A stretch of DNA of 64,000 bases from Macrotis lagotis. Its lineage: Eukaryota > Chordata > Mammalia > Peramelemorphia > Peramelidae. The notes beneath the pieces are model-generated. The model saw only the letters and a list, made by a program, of their open reading frames with translations. It made no database searches and had not been told where the DNA came from. A program made the translations under genes and the position numbers. Positions 58,643 through 64,000 of this stretch are shown here, piece after piece. The stretch is from positions 618,002,974 to 618,066,973 of the forward strand of contig NC_133666.1 in assembly GCF_037893015.1 (NCBI RefSeq), read 5' to 3'. Position 1 is the first letter of the stretch, and each line of letters opens with the position of its first letter.

Positions 58643-59654
58643 ACAATTTTTTTTTTTAACAAGTGCACGGAGCCACAGAAACCGATTGGGTTCAAGGCTC
58701 TTGGTAGCCAAGGACATTGACCAAGGATTTCTACACAATTAAAATGAAAAAAAGGATGTAGAGATTGAGATAGCTGCTTTCTTATTGGTGGAGATCAGGA
58801 GACTCTGAAGCAGGAGGGAGAGGGCTATTTTGTGACTTCTCTAAAATCAAGTGACTGCCATGAAGTTGAGACTTAACTTCACAAAATGGTGGATAAAAGG
58901 CAAAATAGAGTTACACATGCTATTTTTTTTAATGTAGCAGGAGACAAAGATGATTCTTATGTTGTGAGTCTGGGTAATTGAAATGGTGGTGATGCTCTTG
59001 AAAAAATTTGGAAAATTGGAAAGGGGGTGGTGAATTTTGGGGAAAGATGAATTCTTTTCTGGATTGTGATAGTCTATCAACAGTCAATAAACATTTATTA
59101 AGCACCTACTATGTTCCAAACACAGGGCTAACTTGTTGAGTTTGAGGTACCTGTGGGGTATACAAAATGTGACTGGAACTGAGGAGAGAGGTTAGGTCTA
59201 GATATAAAGTGTGAGACTCATCTGCATAGAGATGTAAACAAACACATGGAAATTGATGATTGAAAGGGATTGTGGAAAGAGAAGTGGACCTATGACATAG
59301 CCTCGAGGTATACTTAGAATCAGGGGTCATTATATAGATAATGATCCAACAATATAGATGAGGAATCAGATAGTAGGGGAACCAAGAATGAATGCAGTTT
59401 TAGAAATCCAAGGAGGAAAGAGTGCCCAAGAGGAGTGTAGACAAATGTTGCACAGAGGTATAGAAAAATAAAGACTGAGTAAAGGAAATTGTGTGAGGGG
59501 TGAAGATATGAATAAAGTGAGAGTTAGTGAAGGTAGAGTTCAGATAGCTTTTCCTAGGAATTTGGATTTGAAAAGGAGACGATCACTTGATAGCATGATA
59601 AGATCAAGTTTTTTTGTTGTTGTTTTTTCTTTTTCCTAAGGGTGGGCATATTTC

Positions 59655-59930
59655 TAGGCATCAGGCTTCTTTTAAATTCCATCTAAAAATCTTGCTTTAT
59701 GGAAAGCCTTTCCTAATTCCCTTGTAATTGTAGTGCCTTCCTTTTGTCTGTTATTTCCAGTTTATCCTTTATGTAGCTTGTTTGCACATATTTGTAATTG
59801 TTTCCTCCATTAGACTGTGAGCTCCTTGAGGGCTGACATTTTCTTCTGCCTTTCTTTGTTTCTCTAGCCCTTAATACAGTGCTTAGCATATATAGCAGGT
59901 ATTTATTAAAGGTTTATTGACTGACAGGGA
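59655..59930 (+). mobile_element. LINE2 3' end
   Basis: Sense: gactgtgagctccttgaggg, acagtgcttagcatatatag. Confidence 0.75.
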
Positions 59931-60300
59931 AGGGCATACTGGATTAGTAGTTAGGTACCCTCTTTCCTTTTTGTCTTCAAAGCTTCAAATGAAATTCTAA
60001 TCTTGGGCCTATGTTGGATCTGTGTTACCTTTGACAACTTCCTTTCCCTCTTTATATAATCAAAATTGTCCATTTCACCTCCTGTGATGTTTTCTGCCTT
60101 TTGTTTGGTCCTGAACTCTTCCCTATCCCTATGTCCAACAACAAATAAAATAAAAATGCTTCTATAATTTGTTTATGATAACACCCTTTTAGAGTTGTTT
60201 TGCTTGGGGCTAATCCCTCCCTTAATCTAAGCTTTTCCTTGTTATACCTTTTCTCTTCTCCCATTTCCATGCTGTTTCCCTGTTAGTGAAATGTATTTTA

Positions 60301-60302
<2 letters not shown>

Positions 60303-60347
<45 letters not shown>
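60303..60347. repeat. (TC)n microsatellite
   Basis: About 22 TC units. Confidence 0.95.
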
Positions 60348-60348
<1 letters not shown>

Positions 60349-60539
60349 CTTGTTCACCTCAATTTTGGGATATAATTTTCCCTCTTATTTCTTTCCCTTT
60401 GTCTTCCTTAATATATTCCTCCCCGCCCCCTTCCATTCTTCTTTTAAGGTCACGAAAGTATAACAGATTCAATCCCAGACCCTTTGTTTTATTAGTCTTG
60501 CTCTATGATCCCCAAAGATAAGTTGAAAAAGCATATGAG

Positions 60540-61120
60540 GGGACATATGTTATCATTGCTCACTTATGTTTACCTTTTTATATCTCTTGATTGCTGTGTT
60601 GGGTTTTTTAAGTTTCTATGCAGCTCTGGTCTTTTAGAAGTCCTCTGTATCATTAAAAGTCCATTTTTTTCCTCTGTAGGATTATATACTAAGTTTCCAG
60701 AGTAAGCCATTCTTAGTTGTAATTCTGTATCTTTTACATTCTAGGATATATTCTAAGCTCTCAATTTTTTTATGTTAGTAACTGTTAAATCTTGTGTGAT
60801 CCATGTGACTTCTTGGTACTTGAATTCTTTCTGGTTGCTTGCCATGTGTTTTTTTTCCTCCTTGATCTGGAAGTCACTATATAGGAAGATCTATATTTAT
60901 AGGTTTTTAGCTCTAATGTTCCTGAGAATATTCATTTTTCTTTAAGGAGGTAATGGATAGATTCTTCCTTTTTCTACTTGGCCCTGTGATTTTAAGAGAT
61001 CTGGAAATTTTCTTTTTAGGATTTGAAATATATGGAGGATATTTTCATGGTAAAGCTTGCTTGGTAGTCCAATGATTAAATGAATTCTCTACAATCTGTT
61101 TTTCAATAGTTGTTTTTGTT
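60540..61120 (-). mobile_element. L1 ORF1 remnant, antisense
   Basis: The plus strand reads as the reverse complement of marsupial L1 or half-L1 ORF1: gtccatttttttcctctgta, tctttctggttgcttgccat, aaggaggtaatggatagatt, gtagtccaatgattaaatga. Decayed. Confidence 0.6.
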
Positions 61121-61209
61121 TTGAGACTCCATATATTTTCTTCTCATCTGAAGCTCATCTGAAAATAGTTCAACTCTTATGTAAATAGGGTTATAACACT
61201 GGTGCATAT

Positions 61210-61765
61210 TATGATGGTTGGAAAAGCTAAAGATATTCAGAGCTGCATTAAGAGAGATCTGATGTTTGGAACAAGTGGTGATATCTCTTCTCTGACCTTC
61301 CCTTGTCAGACCATTCCCATATGAGACTCTACTGTGTTTATTTACTAGCACCGTACTTTACAGGCTGGACCAGTAGAGGCTTGCCAGGATAGTGAGAGAA
61401 ATGGAGATTGTACCATGGGAGGCTTGGTTGAAGGAACTAAGAATGTTTAGCCTGGAGAAGAGAAGACTTAAGCTTTGATAGCTATTTCAAGTTATTTGAA
61501 GAACTGCCACAAGATATTAGATTTGTTCTTCTTGGATTCCAAATAAAGAACTGGGAATAGTGCATGGGGAATGCATATTCTCTTAACAGCTAGAGCTAAT
61601 CCAAAATAGAGCAGACTCCCTAAGGAAGTATCAGACTTTCCGTCATTGGAAGTCCTCAATCTGAGTTGGGTGGCTGTTTATTGGAAATGTTCTAGTCAGG
61701 CAGAAGTTGAACTAGGAGACTTCTGAGGACTCTTCCAGTTCTTAAATTCTAATTCTGTGAGACAA
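61210..61765 (+). mobile_element. CR1/L3-type LINE 3' end
   Basis: Sense: gaactaagaatgtttagcct, tcaagttatttgaagaactg, gaggactcttccagttctta. Ends about 270 bases before RHPN1 exon 2. Confidence 0.65.
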
Positions 61766-62035
61766 AATTTGGTATAGTTGTGAACAGTTTGGAATGATTG
61801 TGAAGTGCTCTTTATTTTCCATAATGTGACTTCTCCCTCAGACATCATAGGGACAGTGAAAATCCTGTGGGCACAAGCCTGATGATGTAGGACATAGAGG
61901 AAAGTATCCAGTTTCTTGAGGCTGTACAGGGTAAGGAAGAGAAGGGAACAAGTATAGCTACAGAAGAAGATCTGAGGTCTCCATCTAAACTGGCCATCTG
62001 TCCTACATGAACCGTGTTCAATCACCTCCTTGCAG

Positions 62036-62151
62036 GGCTGCAACTCCCTGGTCCACTCCCAGAGGAGCCGCCTACAGAATCATCGGGCTAGGATCAATCA
62101 GCAGATCAACAAAGAAATGAGGATGCGCACAGGGGCGGAGAACCTCTTCAA
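62036..62151 (+). CDS. RHPN1: Rhophilin-1, second coding exon (start of the Rho-binding HR1 domain)
   Basis: A pyrimidine-rich acceptor (ending ctccttgcag) opens a 116-base exon and GTGAGT closes it in phase 2. It encodes 38 residues running from [18 protein letters not shown] to [11 protein letters not shown]. The RMRTGAENL signature and the spaced basic, leucine and glutamine positions are characteristic of the first helix of the rhophilin HR1/REM-1 domain, which contacts GTP-RhoA. By memory this exon alone resembles RHPN1 and RHPN2 about equally; exon 1 tips the call to RHPN1. The next exon (expected to begin ATSN-like) was not seen before position 64000, so the BRO1 and PDZ parts lie outside. 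No in-frame stop is present. Confidence 0.9.
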
Positions 62152-63030
62152 GTGAGTGCCCTGGACAAGTCAAAAGTTCTTAGAATGGTCCAAACAACAT
62201 TCCAGAGAGTTATTCTCTGGGAAACTTATTGTAGAAATCACTTCTAAGCCACCTACCTAAGTGCCCCATGTCTTTATCCACCTAGTTTTGGAGGCTTCCT
62301 AAAGACAAAGGCTGTCTTCCCCCCCCATTCTAGGGGTTCTCTGAGGGTCAAGTCTGAGCCCCCCCCCAGGTCTCTGTCCTTCCCCTCTCAGTCTGAAGGT
62401 AATGGCTATCTCCTCCCAATTCTAGGCATTCCTTGAAAGCAGAGCCTATGTCCTCTTTTCCATTCTGAGAATTCCCATCCACATTGGGCATTTTCAACTG
62501 ACTTTTCTATTGGCCTAAGCTCCTTGTTTACAGAAGCTTAATCATGTTTCAGGGTCTATGTGAGATAGGGGCTAAGACATGAGTTGGTATCCTGGGTGAG
62601 AATAAATATATGCTTATCCTTCAGGGACCAGGAAATCATTTCTGGCTTCATATTCTAACTTCTGTACTCACTAGTCCCTTTTTTCTCTTTCCTTTGGGAT
62701 GTTCTTCTCTGCAAGAGTGCATCTCCCTGAGGCTCTCTCTCAGTATATGCTTCCAGGTGTCCTTCCCTCCCTCATGTTCCCTGCCCATGCTGTGCCCATT
62801 TCAGCCCCCACAGTCCCTTGGCCACCAGTCACCCTGGGACATTTGGAAGATGATGTAAGCCATATTGGGATGACTTTGTCCTAGCTGCCTCCTCCCTTGG
62901 CCATCCCCCACAAGCCTCCAGACTTAACCAACTGTGCCTCCTTGTTCCTTCAGAGTTACTCTGGGGAGGAATGTACTATCTCAGCACATGGTGAAAGAAT
63001 GAAGGACTCAGAGCCCAATTAGAGATCTCT
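62152..63030. other. Start of RHPN1 intron 2, no further exon seen
   Basis: Pyrimidine-rich unique sequence; open frames at 62610-62884 do not resemble rhophilin exon 3. Confidence 0.5.
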
Positions 63031-63870
63031 TGAGATCATTGAGTCCAACAAGGAGAAATTAATCCCCAGAGAGGTTAGGTGCTTGAGAATAAGTAACAGA
63101 ACCCAGATTTGAATCCAGTGCTAGCACTGTGTTAAGTTCTGAGAATACATTGAAAAACAAATTGATTCTAGCTCTAACCTTTATTCTACCACCTGACTAC
63201 TGCCTCTGAATATGACTTAGATCTGGAAGAGACTCATAAAAATGATCTCTGCAAACTTGTGTCTTTACAGAATAGGAAACCCGAGCTTGGGAAAGTGGTG
63301 ACTTGCCTAAGCAAGAAATCTCAGGAGGCCTTGATTATAAATCCTTCCCTTCAAACCCCAGGAAAAGCCCCTCTTCCCTGGCTTCCCCTCAGCTCAACTC
63401 TAGAGGAAGGAACTTAGGTGGATGAGGGGAAAGGGTTCTGGTCCAGGAGTCTGGAATTATGGTCTAGAATTCCTCATCCTGGCTTTCTCAGGGGAGGAAT
63501 TTAGTCCTTGTGGAACCAGAGTGGGAACTCTTAAGAATAGGTAGTATTCATAGAGCATTTTAAGGTTTGTAAAGTACTTTATGTCACTTATTCTGCATAA
63601 CGACCCTGGGAAGGAGAAGGTATTATTCTCATTTTGCAGATGAGGAAACTGAGGCTGAGAGAAATAAAGTGACTTGCTCAGGGTCACACAGCTGGTAAGT
63701 ATCTGAGGCTGAATTTGAACTCAGGTCTTCTCAGGTCCAGGACCATTGTCCTATTGCTTAGTTACCTAGCTTCTTCAAGTGACTTTCACAAAGCCCCACA
63801 GATAAGAAATGTTAGAGGTGAGATTTAAACTTGGGTCTTTAGACTTCAAGTCCAGCATTTTTCCACAATA
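63030..63870 (-). mobile_element. MIR/THER SINE cluster
   Basis: Antisense copies at about 63030-63130, 63185-63350, 63545-63775 (cattttgcagatgaggaaac, cagggtcacacagctggtaa) and 63780-63870. Confidence 0.65.
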
Positions 63871-64000
63871 AATGCTTCAAATGGAATGTTCTCTAGTCTC
63901 CATCTCCTTCCTTATCATGGGCATTTTCCTCTATTAACAGAATCACAGCTCTCTGTGATTTTTTAAATATCCTTATTTAGGAAAAAATACAAAACGTGGG

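Larger units (their letters stand above)
56290..59620 (-). mobile_element. Long LINE2, antisense, with at least five later insertions
   Basis: Reading right to left on the minus strand gives the L2 ORF2 end and 3' part. Recognisable pieces: gcatttgagccttgaaggga (56350), agcaaagtgacatggtc (57440), gagtgaagaatgttactgta (58280), gagactcatctgcatagaga (59215). Inserted are L1 (56585-57420 and 57545-58160), SINEs (58325-58470, 58490-58642) and a short L2 end (59085-59135). Confidence 0.65.

Noticed and set aside
62610-62884. Candidate third exon of RHPN1
   Set aside because: The translation does not resemble the sequence expected after the HR1 start, and no acceptor/donor pair fits phase 2.

Overview
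The window looks like vertebrate nuclear DNA from a marsupial, probably an Australian one. It is AT-rich and dense with interspersed repeats, with only two CpG islands. The commonest recent repeat is a tRNA-derived SINE whose body reads 'ggtggtgcagtggatagagc ... ttaataattacctagctgtg', followed by an A-rich tail. That looks like the WSINE1-type SINE of Australian marsupials rather than the abundant opossum SINE. Old MIR/THER SINEs, LINE2, CR1/L3 and marsupial L1 make up most of the rest. The species call rests on remembered repeat consensus sequences.

Right half: a plus-strand gene starts in the CpG island near 46.0 kb. Its first coding exon (45990-46064) splices in phase 0 across an intron of about 16 kb to a second exon (62036-62151). 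The second exon encodes the conserved start of the rhophilin Rho-binding (HR1/REM-1) domain. I call it RHPN1 (rhophilin-1); the rest of the gene lies beyond the right edge. Its promoter has two inverted CCAAT boxes, no evident TATA box, and a pair of inverted RFX-like half-sites.

Left half: a second CpG island (about 15.4-16.2 kb) has NRF1, ETS and twin CACGTG sites. To its left, on the minus strand, four short exons (11801-11900, 10767-10840, 9400-9514, 5761-5816) have good splice sites and mutually compatible phases. They give one open, lysine/glutamate-rich peptide. I do not recognise this protein. Neither its first exon nor its end was found, so it should be treated as an unidentified gene running leftwards out of the window.

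Between and around the genes: an ORF1-only LINE (half-L1 or HAL1-like, 1140-4326) with a 12-bp target-site duplication sits inside an older L1 and carries three antisense SINE-like modules in its 3' half. A solo LTR lies at 43599-44072. Two inverted duplications occur (30691-32285 and 44172-44635), and several nested insertions can be ordered by age. A 380-bp purine-rich tract abuts the left CpG island. I saw no tRNA or rRNA gene and no CRISPR array. The window is mainly two ordinary host genes in repeat-rich DNA; the least explained items are the unidentified minus-strand gene, the composite LINE and the inverted duplications.
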